In this document: in pieces, positions 25,306 to 35,129 of the stretch
How the letters are laid out: every line of letters begins with the position of its first letter
Position numbering within the stretch: position 1 is the stretch's first letter
Assembly: GCF_001038485.1 (NCBI RefSeq)
Contig: NZ_LDUE01000063.1
Coordinates: 124,001 to 188,000, forward strand
Direction of reading: 5' to 3'
Length of the DNA: 64,000 bases
Origin: Ornithinibacillus californiensis
GTDB lineage: Bacteria > Bacillota > Bacilli > Bacillales > Amphibacillaceae
Notes under the pieces: model-generated
Seen by the model: the letters and a program-made list of their open reading frames with translations, nothing else
Database searches by the model: none
Told to the model about the DNA's origin: nothing
Made by a program: the position numbers and the translations under genes

Positions 25306-25506
25306 ATGAACACAGGTTCAGTAAAATGGTTTAACGCAGAAAAAGGTTTTGGATTTATCGAAGTTGAAGGTGGAGACGACGTATTCGTACACTTCTCAGC
25401 AATTCAAGGCGACGGTTTCAAAACTCTAGAAGAAGGTCAACAAGTTTCTTTCGAAATTACTGAAGGTAACCGTGGACCACAAGCTGCTAACGTAACTAAA
25501 ATATAA
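25306..25506 (+). CDS. csp: Cold-shock protein, CspA/CspB family
   Basis: 66 residues, the canonical length. It carries both RNA-binding motifs, RNP1 as KGFGFIEV and RNP2 as VFVHFSAI, and the start [15 protein letters not shown]. It binds single-stranded RNA and DNA as an RNA chaperone at low temperature and in stationary phase. ATG 25306 is chosen with GGAGG 9 bases upstream; an earlier in-frame ATG at 25285 lies before that Shine-Dalgarno. It is monocistronic with its own terminator. Confidence 0.95.
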   Translation: MNTGSVKWFNAEKGFGFIEVEGGDDVFVHFSAIQGDGFKTLEEGQQVSFEITEGNRGPQAANVTKI

Positions 25507-25513
25507 TTAATAA

Positions 25514-25547
25514 AAAAGCTCTTCTCCTCGGAGAAGGGCTTTTTATA
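25514..25547. terminator. Terminator of the csp gene
   Basis: A 14-bp stem (AAAAGCTCTTCTCC with GGAGAAGGGCTTTT, one G-T pair) with T runs. The run of A on its left means it could also end transcription of the small minus-strand gene. Confidence 0.8.
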
Positions 25548-25551
25548 TGCT

Positions 25552-25662
25552 CTAATCTTTATTTGTCCCTCGTATTCCCTCATGATCAAGTACTTCTATA
25601 GCTACAGACCAATGTAGTATGGTCTGGTCCCAACCTAATTCACGTAAATCTAAACCTTCCAT
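25552..25662 (-). CDS. Possible small acidic protein (36 aa)
   Basis: A short minus-strand frame from ATG 25662 to TAG 25552-25554, ending next to the csp terminator. The product starts MEGLDLRELGWDQTILHWSV and ends in acidic and basic residues. It has an even, protein-like composition with two Trp and ordinary Bacillus codons. The Shine-Dalgarno is weak (TTAGGG about 9 bases upstream). No homologue is recognised. Confidence is limited, because a 36-codon frame can occur by chance. Confidence 0.4.
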   Translation of the reverse strand: MEGLDLRELGWDQTILHWSVAIEVLDHEGIRGTNKD

Positions 25663-25838
25663 TTTATTTGCCCTAACTTCTCAGGTTTAAGTCAATATGC
25701 AGACCATGTTGTGGAAAAAGAAAAATACCAAACATTAATTATACTAAGGAATTGAGTTTTATATAAAACCTTTACATATTTATAGCCGGAAGAGGAATAA
25801 TGATGATAATTATGTAAGGTAAAGGTTAGGTGGTAAAC

Positions 25839-26093
25839 ATGGTTGAGAGCTTCAGCCCAGGTGAAGTAGTATACATTATTATTCGAAACCCGCATGCACA
25901 AGACGTTGCTCAAGTTCAACAAGCAGCAGTTGTCGTTAACCCGGAAAATCCTTCTGAATTAGCATTATTTGCACATGAAACGTATTATCCTTTTTCAGAG
26001 GAATTTGCCGTTTTTAAAACAGAAGAAGAAGCAGAGACAGCTTATAAAGAAGCTTTTGGTACTTATGAGGAGTTTGATGAATTTTATGGTTAA
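25839..26093 (+). CDS. splA: SplA, regulator of the spore photoproduct lyase operon
   Basis: 84 residues. It closely follows the SplA pattern: SPGEVVYIIIRNPHAQDVAQ, then NPENPSELALFAHETYYPFS, then an acidic tail. In B. subtilis SplA is a small TRAP-like protein that lowers splB expression. ATG 25839 with TTAGGTGG upstream is the likely start. The last eight bases overlap splB, implying coupled translation. No clear sigma-G promoter could be assigned. Confidence 0.9.
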   Translation: MVESFSPGEVVYIIIRNPHAQDVAQVQQAAVVVNPENPSELALFAHETYYPFSEEFAVFKTEEEAETAYKEAFGTYEEFDEFYG

Positions 26094-27114
26094 ACCATTT
26101 GTACCCCAGTTAGTCTATATAGAACCTCGAGCATTAGAGTATCCACTAGGCAGAGAGTTGCAAAAGAAGTTTGAGGATATGGGTGTTGAGATTAGAGAAA
26201 CTACCTCTCACAATCAAATTCGAAACCTTCCTGGGGAAAATCATTTTCAAAAATACCGGATTGCTAAGTCAACACTAGTCGTTGGAATTAGAAAAACATT
26301 AAAGTTTGATACGTCCAAGCCCTCAGCGGAGTATGCAATCCCTTTTGCTACAGGGTGCATGGGGCATTGCCATTATTGTTATTTACAAACTACGATGGGT
26401 AGTAAGCCATATATAAGAACATACGTGAATGTAGAGGAAATATTTGATGCAGCTGAAGTATATATGAAGGAACGTGCCCCTGAGATCACAAGATTCGAAG
26501 CATCATGTACGTCAGATATAGTGGGGGTAGATCATTTAACACATACATTGAAGCGAGCAATAGAGTACTTCGGTAAAACAGATCATGGTAGATTACGCTT
26601 CGTTACAAAGTTCGCTCATGTAGACCATTTACTTGACGCTAAGCATAATGGGCGAACAAGGTTTCGCTTTAGTATTAATGACGATTACATTATTAAATAT
26701 TTTGAACCTGGGACTTCCCGGCTGAATGAAAGGATCGAGGCTGCTGCAAAAATAGCAGAGGCTGGGTACCCGTTAGGATTTATTGTTGCTCCAATTTATA
26801 TACATGAGGGCTGGAAAGAGGGCTACCTAGAAATGTTTGAAAAGTTAGAAGCTCAGTTACCTAGTTATGCTCGAAAGGATTTAACATTTGAGATGATTCA
26901 GCATCGTTTTACAAAGCCAGCAAAGCGTGTAATTCAAGAAAATTACCCAATGACTAAACTAGAGCTTGATGAGTCAAAACGAAAATGGAAATGGGGGAAA
27001 TATGGTATAGGGAAATACGTATATAACGACAATGAGCAAGAGGCTATTAAAGATACATTAGGCGGATATATCAAAAAGTATTTTCCAGAAGCAAAAATTG
27101 AGTATTTTACATAA
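26086..27114 (+). CDS. splB: Spore photoproduct lyase
   Basis: 342 residues, the same length as the B. subtilis enzyme. The radical-SAM motif is CMGHCHYC with Cys91, Cys95 and Cys98, followed by Tyr99. The hydrogen-donor Cys141 lies in FEASCTSDIVG. Those positions match the published numbering of the B. subtilis protein, which fixes the start at ATG 26086 and not at the upstream in-frame codons. The enzyme repairs the spore photoproduct (a methylene-bridged thymine dimer) during germination. It shows the organism makes spores. Confidence 0.95.
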   Translation: MVKPFVPQLVYIEPRALEYPLGRELQKKFEDMGVEIRETTSHNQIRNLPGENHFQKYRIAKSTLVVGIRKTLKFDTSKPSAEYAIPFATGCMGHCHYCYLQTTMGSKPYIRTYVNVEEIFDAAEVYMKERAPEITRFEASCTSDIVGVDHLTHTLKRAIEYFGKTDHGRLRFVTKFAHVDHLLDAKHNGRTRFRFSINDDYIIKYFEPGTSRLNERIEAAAKIAEAGYPLGFIVAPIYIHEGWKEGYLEMFEKLEAQLPSYARKDLTFEMIQHRFTKPAKRVIQENYPMTKLELDESKRKWKWGKYGIGKYVYNDNEQEAIKDTLGGYIKKYFPEAKIEYFT

Positions 27115-27146
27115 TTATCTTTTGAATAGATAGGAAATTAGCACAT

Positions 27147-27180
27147 AGCGACAGTGGAACGGAGAACCTGTCGCTTTTTT
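27147..27180 (+). terminator. Terminator of splAB
   Basis: The 8-bp stem AGCGACAG/CTGTCGCT with a 13-base loop is followed by six T. Confidence 0.75.
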
Positions 27181-27234
27181 GCATTGTTCTAGAATATAAT
27201 AGAGTTATTAAGTCTAGTTATAGGGGGAAATAGG

Positions 27235-28116
27235 ATGAGAACAGAAGAAGAGATGTTTCAACTAATCCTGGGAATTGCCAAAAGGGATGAGCGTGTACGT
27301 GCTGTCTATATGAATGGTTCTAGGGCGAATCCGACAGTATCTAAGGATATTTTCCAAGACTATGACATTGTATATGTAGTAACAAATGTAGATACTTTTG
27401 TTAACGATAAGAATTGGATTACTCAATTTGGTGAATTGTTAATGGTTCAGGAACCAGAGAAAATGGATGATGCGCTTGGCAGAGTGGTCAACCTTAGTCA
27501 AAACTATGGTTATTTAATGTTGTTTACAGATGGCAATCGAATTGACCTACATCTGCAAACCAAAGAATTTATGTTAACCAATTATAGAAATGATAGCCTC
27601 ACTATACCTTTGTTAGACAAAGATGGTTGTCTACCAACAATATCGCAAGCAACTGATAAAGATTATTGGACTAAACGGCCATCAGAAGCAGAATATTTTA
27701 GTTGCTGTAATGATTTTTGGTGGTGTTTGCAGAACGTCGCCAAGGGAATATGGAGGGACGAATTACCATATGCAAAGCAGATGTTTGAATTAGTGATACG
27801 TCCAAGACTAGATCAAATTGTTAGTTGGTGGATTGGTATGGGATATGATTTTAAAATTTCATCAGGTAAAATGGGGAAATATTTTAGAAGATATCTACCA
27901 AGTGACTATTGGGAGAAATACCAAAATACGTATTCTGATAGTAATTATGAAAAAAATTGGGAGGCTTTGTTTACGACCTGTGAGTTATTTCGTACCTTAG
28001 CAAAGGAGGTTGCAAATGAACTTTCATTCGACTATCAATATAAAGATGATATAAATATGACCAGGTATCTAAAAAGTGTACGCAACTTACCTATATGTGC
28101 TCAACAGATTTTTTAA
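27235..28116 (+). CDS. aadK: Aminoglycoside 6-adenylyltransferase, AadK/ANT(6)-like
   Basis: 293 residues, near the usual 284-302. The nucleotidyltransferase motif is MNGSRANP (residues 26-33) with metal-binding Asp residues in DIFQDYDIVYVV (about 38-49) and a third acidic site at NRIDLHL. ANT(6) enzymes adenylylate streptomycin at position 6. B. subtilis carries the chromosomal aadK, so this is probably an intrinsic gene and not a recent acquisition; base composition matches its neighbours and no mobile element is nearby. A drug phenotype is not proven by sequence. Confidence 0.88.
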   Translation: MRTEEEMFQLILGIAKRDERVRAVYMNGSRANPTVSKDIFQDYDIVYVVTNVDTFVNDKNWITQFGELLMVQEPEKMDDALGRVVNLSQNYGYLMLFTDGNRIDLHLQTKEFMLTNYRNDSLTIPLLDKDGCLPTISQATDKDYWTKRPSEAEYFSCCNDFWWCLQNVAKGIWRDELPYAKQMFELVIRPRLDQIVSWWIGMGYDFKISSGKMGKYFRRYLPSDYWEKYQNTYSDSNYEKNWEALFTTCELFRTLAKEVANELSFDYQYKDDINMTRYLKSVRNLPICAQQIF

Positions 28117-28339
28117 CATGAAACAGATTAAAGAGAAGAGGTTTTTTTACGGAAAGTTTGTCCTTCTCTACCAAATTCCTTTCTAAAATAAAGTACATAA
28201 AGCTAACTATAACTGTTCATCAAATAGTACTAAATAAAACTGAGAAAAAAATAGCAAGAAATGTTACAATAGTAGAAGTGTAAATGGGAAAATACTCCTA
28301 ACGTTTCTAGGATTGATAGAAGGGAATATTAATGGTAAC

Positions 28340-29236
28340 ATGAGTAATTTAAAAGATTTAAAACTTACATTAGACAAAACATTAAAAGTTGGGATAATCA
28401 AATCTAACCTTATTCCAATGTTTGCAGGGTTAACATTGGCTATGTACACTTATGATTATAAACTTACTGATAAAATACCTGAAACGATACTGGCTATTAT
28501 CGGTACAGCTTTTATCATTGGTGCTGCAGGTGCCTTTAACAATGTTTATGACCGTGACATAGATGCAATTATGGAGAGAACGAAAGTCCGCCCGACAGTG
28601 ACTGGGGTTATTAGTATACAAGCAACAATATGGATTGCAATTGTATTAGCAATTCTAGGTGTTATAGCCCTTTCATTTACAACCCTATTATCTGCATTTC
28701 TCGGATTTCTTGGTTTATTCTTATATGTTGTACCGTATACGATGTGGACCAAACGCAGAACTGTTTATAATACAGAGGTAGGTAGCTTGTCTGGTGCAGT
28801 TCCTCCGTTGATTGGGTGGGCGGCGATTTATCCAGATATAACACATCCGGCACTATTAGGATTATTTGTTATTGCAGTGCTTTGGCAAATGCCTCATTTT
28901 TATGCTATTGCTATTAGAAGACACGATGATTATAAAGCTGCAAATGTTCCTATGTTGCCAGTTGCTAAAGGTATTAAAAGGACATACTTACAAACCAATA
29001 TTTATTTAATTGTTATGATGCTAGCTAGTTTTCTATTAGGATCCTTAAGTATCGGTCTTATGCTAGTAGGATTATTACTTGGTGGTATATGGTTAATCAT
29101 TAGCATTGTTGCATTTAGACAAGAGGATTCAAAAAAATGGGCCAAAATGCTGTTTATTTATTCACTTATATATATGACAATCATGTTTGCCACAATAATT
29201 ATTTACTCCCTAATGGGAATTATATTTAATTTATAA
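28340..29236 (+). CDS. ctaB: Protoheme IX farnesyltransferase (heme O synthase)
   Basis: 298 residues, a UbiA-family membrane prenyltransferase with about eight or nine helices. The first catalytic motif is NNVYDRDIDAIMERTKVRP (NDxxDxxxD type) and the second region is RRHDDYKAANVPMLP. It farnesylates heme B to heme O for terminal oxidases. It is not linked to ctaA or to oxidase subunit genes here, so it may be the second copy (CtaO-like) found in many bacilli. The ATG at 28340 is used, although GAAGGG is about 14 bases away; TTG 28313 is a less likely alternative. Confidence 0.9.
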   Translation: MSNLKDLKLTLDKTLKVGIIKSNLIPMFAGLTLAMYTYDYKLTDKIPETILAIIGTAFIIGAAGAFNNVYDRDIDAIMERTKVRPTVTGVISIQATIWIAIVLAILGVIALSFTTLLSAFLGFLGLFLYVVPYTMWTKRRTVYNTEVGSLSGAVPPLIGWAAIYPDITHPALLGLFVIAVLWQMPHFYAIAIRRHDDYKAANVPMLPVAKGIKRTYLQTNIYLIVMMLASFLLGSLSIGLMLVGLLLGGIWLIISIVAFRQEDSKKWAKMLFIYSLIYMTIMFATIIIYSLMGIIFNL

Positions 29237-29267
29237 GAAAAAGTTCATGGGAGCTTTTTCTTTTTTT
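29237..29267 (+). terminator. Terminator of the heme O synthase gene
   Basis: The 7-bp stem GAAAAAG/CTTTTTC is directly followed by a T run. Confidence 0.65.
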
Positions 29268-29732
29268 ATGGTAATAATGTCTGGCAAATCAGAAATAAAT
29301 GTAGGCCAATAGTAAGGGAATCCATTGAATTTTTTGTAGAAAATGTTAGAGATTGATCGTTTTTGTATATTAATCCATTTTTTTGTATTACTTTATCATT
29401 ATTTTTCTTTCATAGTTTAGGAAAGTAAGAATTGGATTAATTAGTACTATTTGATAAAAACCCCTATTTATAAGGGTTTATGATTCTGTTTAACAAGAAA
29501 CTCACAACTTTTATCACACTAGAGGATAATAATTATATAGGGATAAATATTCATTTTTTAAAAATTCAAAAAATGATGACAAAATTAGACAGAATATGAC
29601 AAACTCCATAGCTTATAGTGGATACAACAACTAGAGAGAAATTCAACAACCAGACATGTTCTTACTTTTCAAGGAAAGGAGGCAAGTTTGGTTTTTTTGT
29701 TTCTAAAATAAGATTTGGGGGAGGAATATTCT
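29268..29732. other. 465-base AT-rich intergenic region before the large protease
   Basis: No credible gene on either strand. It contains small hairpins (AAACCCCT..AAGGGTTT near 29459-29478; CATTTTTT..AAAAAATG near 29554-29576) and several TTGACA/TATAAT-like partial matches. A long upstream region would suit a regulated extracellular protease gene, but no specific operator could be assigned. Confidence 0.4.
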
Positions 29733-32700
29733 TTGAAAAGAAGAAAACAGGCAAGAGGATTTAGTATAATTGCGACTATCCTGATGATCTTCTCATTGTT
29801 TGCTCCAGCCTTTGCTGGTGCACAAGCTAATACTAATGCTACGCCACACACTTCTTTAGTTGATTCCAAAGAAGTTGTAGAAGCTAAAGTTAGCAATAGC
29901 TTGTTGAAGTCATTTGACAAAGATGAGAAAGTCACATTTTTAATTAAATTTAAAGAAAAAGCAGACCCGATGAAGGTTGCTCAGGATGCACGCTCAAAAG
30001 CAAAAAGTGCAAGCCTTTCAGCTTTTAATCAAGAATTAGCACAACGATCCGCTGTTATTTCTGAACTGAAAGCAACAGCGATAACTTCTCAACGTAATGT
30101 TGCAAGTTTCCTAGAAAAAGAGGCATTAAATGGGAACGCAGAAGACATTAAAGAATTTTACATTGTAAATGCAATAGCAGTTACTGCTACAAAGGAAGTA
30201 GCTGAAAAAATTGCAAGCTTCTCAGAGGTAGAAAAAATTCTTCCGAATGAAAAGCGTCAGTTAATTAAAACTGAATTAGCAGGAGAGATAACTCCTAGTG
30301 CTAATACACAGAATATTGAATGGAACGTTGACCGTGTCAATGCACCAGCTGTATGGGGACTTGGTATTGATGGTTCTGGTGCAGTAGTTGCTAATATCGA
30401 TACCGGTGTTGACTGGGAACATCCAGCATTAATGGAAAAATATCGTGGTTATGATGCGTCAACTGGTGAAGTTGACCACACTTACAGCTTTTTTGACCCT
30501 GTAAATGGACAAACAGTACCATACGATATTGATGGCCACGGAACACATACCATGGGTACGATGGTAGGTAGTGAGTCAAGTGGGTCTAACCAAGTTGGTG
30601 TTGCACCAGGTGCAAAGTGGATTGCTGTACAAGCATTTACAGCAGACGGTGCTTATGATACAGATCTAATCGAAGCTGGCCAATGGATTATGGAGCCAGG
30701 TGGAGATGCTTCTAAGGCCCCAGATGTAGTCAATAACTCATGGGGTGGAGGAGCTGGAATTGATGAATTCTATCGTGATATAGTGACCGCTTGGCGTGCA
30801 GCAGAAATATTCCCAGCTTTTGCTGCTGGTAATACGACGTTATTTAATCCTGGAGGCCCAGGTTCTGTTGCAACACCAGCAAACTATCCAGAATCATTTG
30901 CTGTTGGAGCTACAGATAATAATGATATGCTTGCAAGTTTTTCACTAAGAGGTCCATCTCCATATGGAGAGATTAAGCCAGAAGTATCTGCGCCTGGGGT
31001 GGCAGTACGTTCATCTATACCAGGTGGTGGATATGCTAGTTATAATGGAACGTCAATGGCAACTCCGGCAGTGGCAGGAGTAGTAGCATTACTCCGTTCT
31101 GCTAACTCGAGTCTGTCTGTTGATGATATGGAACAGTTGCTAATGGATACAGCAGTACCAAGAACAGATGCTGAATATCCAGAAAGTCCGAATAATGGGT
31201 ATGGACATGGAATTGTTGATGCTTTTGCTGCAGTTTCTACCATTGCTGATGGACTAGGTTCAGTTGAAGGGCAAGTAACGATGGACGGTGAAGATACAGA
31301 AGCACCTGTATTTCAACATGAAGCTCCACCTGAAACTTATGCCGGACTTGACCTTGAGCTAGACATTAATGTTAGTGATAACATTAGTATTACATCCGTT
31401 CAATTACAAGCAGGTGACCAACTATTTGAAGCTACACGTAAATCTGGAGACTACAAATCTGGTGAATATAGTGTAACAATTCCAGGAGATTCACTAGAGG
31501 TTGGTTCATTTACTTATAGTTGGATTATTAATGACTTTGGTAACAACGAAGTAAATAGTGAAGAGTACTCCGTTGAAGTAAAAGCGGGTATTACAAACGG
31601 TTACTTTGAGAACTTTGAAGCGAATCCTGTAGGATGGCAAAAGACTGGTTCGAATAACTCATGGGAGTGGGGAGCACCTACTTCTGGACCAGGTGAAGCT
31701 TTCTCCGGTGAAAACTTATATGCTACTAATTTAGCTGGTCCTTATGCAAGTCGCATGGATGCACATCTTATTATGCCTCCAGTTGATGTTCCAGCTGAGG
31801 GAGACTCTTTCTTACAATTTAAGAGCTGGCACAACTTTGAAATGAGTTCTTCAGGAAGAGCTTGGGACTACGGACAATTAGTGATTTCAACCGATTTAGA
31901 AAACTGGACTGTCGTAGAAGAATTTGCGGGAACTTCAGATGGTTGGAGTAATATTGAAGCAGACTTAAGAGATTACCTAGGGCAACGAGTCTATGTTGGA
32001 TTCTATACGTACTCTGATGGAAGTGTAACCAGAGATGGATGGTATATTGATGATGTTGCACTAACAAACGAATCTCAATATAGTAACGATGAAGTACCTC
32101 CAACATTCGACCATACACCACCAGGAGTTGCATATGTTGGAATGCCTTTGAACTTAAATGTGAATGTTCAAGATGATTTATTAGTAGGTGGGGCTACTCT
32201 ACACTTCCTAAATGCAAATGGTGAATGGCAGGAACTCGAAGCTGAACTTGAATCAGGAAGTGATCTAGAAGCTACATTCTCTACTCTTGTTCCAGGTGAA
32301 CATGTAACTGGTGAATCGTTTACTTACAAGTGGGCTGTTCGAGACTATGCTGGTAATACAGTGGAGAGCGAAGAATATGTCATTTCTCTAAGTGAAGGTA
32401 TTACGGTAGGTTACTCTGAGGATTTCGAATCTGATCCTCAAGGTTGGACTCTAATTGGTACGAATAACGTTTGGGATCTGGGCGAACCAACTTCAGGACC
32501 GAATGAAGCTGTATCCGGTGTAAATGTTTATGCTACAAATTTAGGTGGAGAATATCCTGTACGTATGGATGGTACATTAATTATGCCAGTTGTGAGCGTT
32601 CCTGATGAAGGAGCATATCTACAATTAAAGAGCTGGCATGAATTTGAACAATCATCTACTGGAAGAGCTTGGGATTATGGTCAAATTGTTGTATCTACTG

Positions 32701-34910
32701 ATTTAGTTGAGTGGACAACGTTGGCGGAATTCCATGGAAGTGCAATGGAATGGCAAGATGCGGAAGTAGATTTATCAGAATATGCTGGGCAATCTATATA
32801 TGTTGGATTTTATGGCTACTCTGATGGTAGTGTAACAAAACTAGGCTGGTATATTGATGATGTTGCGATATCTGATACTTCTCTAAATCTAGCAAACAAC
32901 CCTGCTAGTGAGAAATTTACAAAACAAGATGATGCAGCAGAAAAAGAAAAAGAAGCAGCATTAGAAAAGAATAACGCTTCTAAGGAGGCTGCTGTTCAAC
33001 CAACAAAAGATGACTCAGTTTCAATGAATCCTGCAGTTAATCAAACTAGTGGATTGCCGTTAGGAGCTACAGTGTCAGTTTTAGAAAATGGACGTTCAGT
33101 TTCTACAAATCCACAAGATGGTTCATATAGAATGACACTTCCTGCTGGTACTTACACTTTGGTTGCTGAAACTTATGGATTCGCTGCAGAAGAACAAAGT
33201 GTAACTGTTGTAGAAGATGGAACTGCAACTGCAAACTTTGTACTAGAAGAGTTACCAAAGGCAACAGTTTCTGGTACGGTTACAAGTGATAAGTCTGGTA
33301 ACCCAATTGCGGGAGCTACTTTAATACTTGTAGAAGATTCAAACGTTGCACCTGTTCAAACAGATGAAAATGGGAACTTCTCGATTACTGCATATGAAGG
33401 AACGTACACATTAAAGGTTCTTGCTCAAGACTATTATGGTCAAGAATTAGAAGTAACATTTGATCAAAACAAAACTCTTAATATCGCATTAGAACCATTC
33501 TTTACAATTCCTGGTGGAGAAATTGGTTATGATGATGGAACAGCAGAAAATGCGCGTGCTTTCTATGACGCTGGCAATGGTTGGGCAGTTAAAATGTCTC
33601 TTCCAGAAGGAAAAGAACAAGCAATTGTAACCGATGGAGTATTCCAATTCCACGGTACTGACTGGCCAGTTCCTGGTGATACACCGTTCGCTGTAGAGGT
33701 TTGGAGTGCTGGCGAAGATGGACTACCTGCTGAGAAATTAGCTGGTCCAATTGATGCAGAAGCAGTTCGTGATTTAAACGAGTGGACGGTTGTTGACTTA
33801 AGTGAACATAACATCCAAGTGAATGGTGACTTCTTTATGGTATACATCCAAACTGCTCCAAATCCAAATGTACCAGGATTAGCAACTGATGAAAATGGTA
33901 CTAATGCTGGTAGAAGCTATCAATTAGTAGGTGGAGCTTGGTCACCATCACCGGCAGCTGAGGGGAACTACATGATTCGTGCCCGTGTCGCATATGGTGT
34001 AAGCGATCCAGTAATCACATCTCCTACTCATGGTGAATTTACAAATGAAACTGCTGTAACTGTTGAAGGAACTGCTTCACCTACAACTTCTGTAACACTA
34101 TTAAATAATGGTGTAGAAACTGGCTCAGCAGAAGTAGGTGATGATGGAGTATTTAACTTTGATATCGATTTAGCTGAAGGTGAAAACGAACTTCAAGTAG
34201 TTACTTATATCAATGGTGAAGAAGCTACTGAGTCTGAGGCAGTAACGGTAACTCTGGACACGATTGCACCAGAATTGAACATTGCTAATGTTGAAGACGG
34301 TGATAAAACAAATCGTGAGACATTAACTGTTCAAGGTACAGTTAATGATGTTAACCTTTCTTCTGTAACTGTTAACGGACAAGAAGCACCTGTTGAAGCA
34401 GGAGCCTTCTCTAAGCGTATCTTACTTGATGAAGGGGAAAATGTTGTAGAGGTAGTTGCTACTGATGCAGCTGGTAATACAACAACGCAAACCTTTACAG
34501 TGATTGCAGACTTTACTGCACCAGTCATTGAAAATGTGACTCCTGCTGAGGACCAAACACTTCAAGCTGGTGAAACTGTAATGATTACCTTTGACAGTGA
34601 AACAGGATTAGATGCTTCCTTTGTTGTTCACTTACCACTAACTAATATGGGAACATCTAACGTAACAGAGCTGCCATTAACCGAAATGTCTGAAGGTCAC
34701 TATGTCGCTTACTGGACTGTACCAAGTGGTATTGTTGCTGAAGGAGCAATAGTTGAAGTTATCGCGGTAGATGACTTCGGTAATGAATCTCGCGCACAAG
34801 CTACTGGTAAGCTGTTCATTACTGACGGAAGTGATGAAGAAGATGATAAAGGTAAAGGAAAAGGTAAAGGCAAGGGTAAAGGAAAAGGTAAAGGTAAAGG
34901 TAACAATTAA
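29733..34910 (+). CDS. bpr: Very large secreted S8 protease, bacillopeptidase F-like
   Basis: 1725 residues. Order: signal peptide (1 to about 32, ending AFAGAQA); inhibitor I9-like propeptide (about 60-180); subtilisin domain (about 205-490) with Asp223 (NIDTGVDW), His269 (DGHGTHTMG) and Ser441 (YNGTSMATP). Two tandem units follow, each an Ig-like strand block plus a MAM/jelly-roll domain ending SDGSVT..GWYIDDVA (about 523-772 and 790-1046). Then come two carboxypeptidase-regulatory-like repeats (about 1100-1256), a 160-residue beta domain, two or three Ig-like domains, and an acidic stretch plus a KG tail. TTG 29733 with GGGGGAGG is the start. It is a cell-surface or secreted protease, larger than B. 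subtilis Bpr (1433). Confidence 0.88.
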   Translation: MKRRKQARGFSIIATILMIFSLFAPAFAGAQANTNATPHTSLVDSKEVVEAKVSNSLLKSFDKDEKVTFLIKFKEKADPMKVAQDARSKAKSASLSAFNQELAQRSAVISELKATAITSQRNVASFLEKEALNGNAEDIKEFYIVNAIAVTATKEVAEKIASFSEVEKILPNEKRQLIKTELAGEITPSANTQNIEWNVDRVNAPAVWGLGIDGSGAVVANIDTGVDWEHPALMEKYRGYDASTGEVDHTYSFFDPVNGQTVPYDIDGHGTHTMGTMVGSESSGSNQVGVAPGAKWIAVQAFTADGAYDTDLIEAGQWIMEPGGDASKAPDVVNNSWGGGAGIDEFYRDIVTAWRAAEIFPAFAAGNTTLFNPGGPGSVATPANYPESFAVGATDNNDMLASFSLRGPSPYGEIKPEVSAPGVAVRSSIPGGGYASYNGTSMATPAVAGVVALLRSANSSLSVDDMEQLLMDTAVPRTDAEYPESPNNGYGHGIVDAFAAVSTIADGLGSVEGQVTMDGEDTEAPVFQHEAPPETYAGLDLELDINVSDNISITSVQLQAGDQLFEATRKSGDYKSGEYSVTIPGDSLEVGSFTYSWIINDFGNNEVNSEEYSVEVKAGITNGYFENFEANPVGWQKTGSNNSWEWGAPTSGPGEAFSGENLYATNLAGPYASRMDAHLIMPPVDVPAEGDSFLQFKSWHNFEMSSSGRAWDYGQLVISTDLENWTVVEEFAGTSDGWSNIEADLRDYLGQRVYVGFYTYSDGSVTRDGWYIDDVALTNESQYSNDEVPPTFDHTPPGVAYVGMPLNLNVNVQDDLLVGGATLHFLNANGEWQELEAELESGSDLEATFSTLVPGEHVTGESFTYKWAVRDYAGNTVESEEYVISLSEGITVGYSEDFESDPQGWTLIGTNNVWDLGEPTSGPNEAVSGVNVYATNLGGEYPVRMDGTLIMPVVSVPDEGAYLQLKSWHEFEQSSTGRAWDYGQIVVSTDLVEWTTLAEFHGSAMEWQDAEVDLSEYAGQSIYVGFYGYSDGSVTKLGWYIDDVAISDTSLNLANNPASEKFTKQDDAAEKEKEAALEKNNASKEAAVQPTKDDSVSMNPAVNQTSGLPLGATVSVLENGRSVSTNPQDGSYRMTLPAGTYTLVAETYGFAAEEQSVTVVEDGTATANFVLEELPKATVSGTVTSDKSGNPIAGATLILVEDSNVAPVQTDENGNFSITAYEGTYTLKVLAQDYYGQELEVTFDQNKTLNIALEPFFTIPGGEIGYDDGTAENARAFYDAGNGWAVKMSLPEGKEQAIVTDGVFQFHGTDWPVPGDTPFAVEVWSAGEDGLPAEKLAGPIDAEAVRDLNEWTVVDLSEHNIQVNGDFFMVYIQTAPNPNVPGLATDENGTNAGRSYQLVGGAWSPSPAAEGNYMIRARVAYGVSDPVITSPTHGEFTNETAVTVEGTASPTTSVTLLNNGVETGSAEVGDDGVFNFDIDLAEGENELQVVTYINGEEATESEAVTVTLDTIAPELNIANVEDGDKTNRETLTVQGTVNDVNLSSVTVNGQEAPVEAGAFSKRILLDEGENVVEVVATDAAGNTTTQTFTVIADFTAPVIENVTPAEDQTLQAGETVMITFDSETGLDASFVVHLPLTNMGTSNVTELPLTEMSEGHYVAYWTVPSGIVAEGAIVEVIAVDDFGNESRAQATGKLFITDGSDEEDDKGKGKGKGKGKGKGKGKGNN
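34848..34901 (+). repeat. In-frame 6-base repeat encoding (Lys-Gly)9
   Basis: Nine tandem hexamers of AAA/AAG GGN encode alternating Lys-Gly after an acidic DEEDD stretch at the protease C-terminus. Synonymous variation among units shows it is not a fresh slippage product. The basic tail could bind anionic wall polymers. Confidence 0.85.
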
Positions 34911-34935
34911 TTACAATTAATCTTTTTCAAAGAAC

Positions 34936-34974
34936 AGGTGCAGAGGGCTATATGAAGCCTCTGCACCTTTTTTC
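34936..34974 (+). terminator. Terminator of the large protease gene
   Basis: The 11-bp perfect stem AGGTGCAGAGG/CCTCTGCACCT (34936-34946 with 34958-34968) is followed by T6. Confidence 0.88.
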
Positions 34975-35129
34975 TCTTGAAATCTGTAAAAATTGATCCC
35001 AGATGATTTATAATATTTTTTTGTCGAATAGTTTAAACATAATAGTGATTGAATTTTATAGAATAAGTCACTATAATAAGTCTATCTTTAATAATCTCTT
35101 TTCTGGATTATTTACTTGAGGTGCAAAAC

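Noticed and set aside
27235-28116. Aminoglycoside adenylyltransferase as a recently acquired resistance gene
   Set aside because: No mobile element, integron or composition shift; chromosomal aadK relatives are normal in Bacillus.
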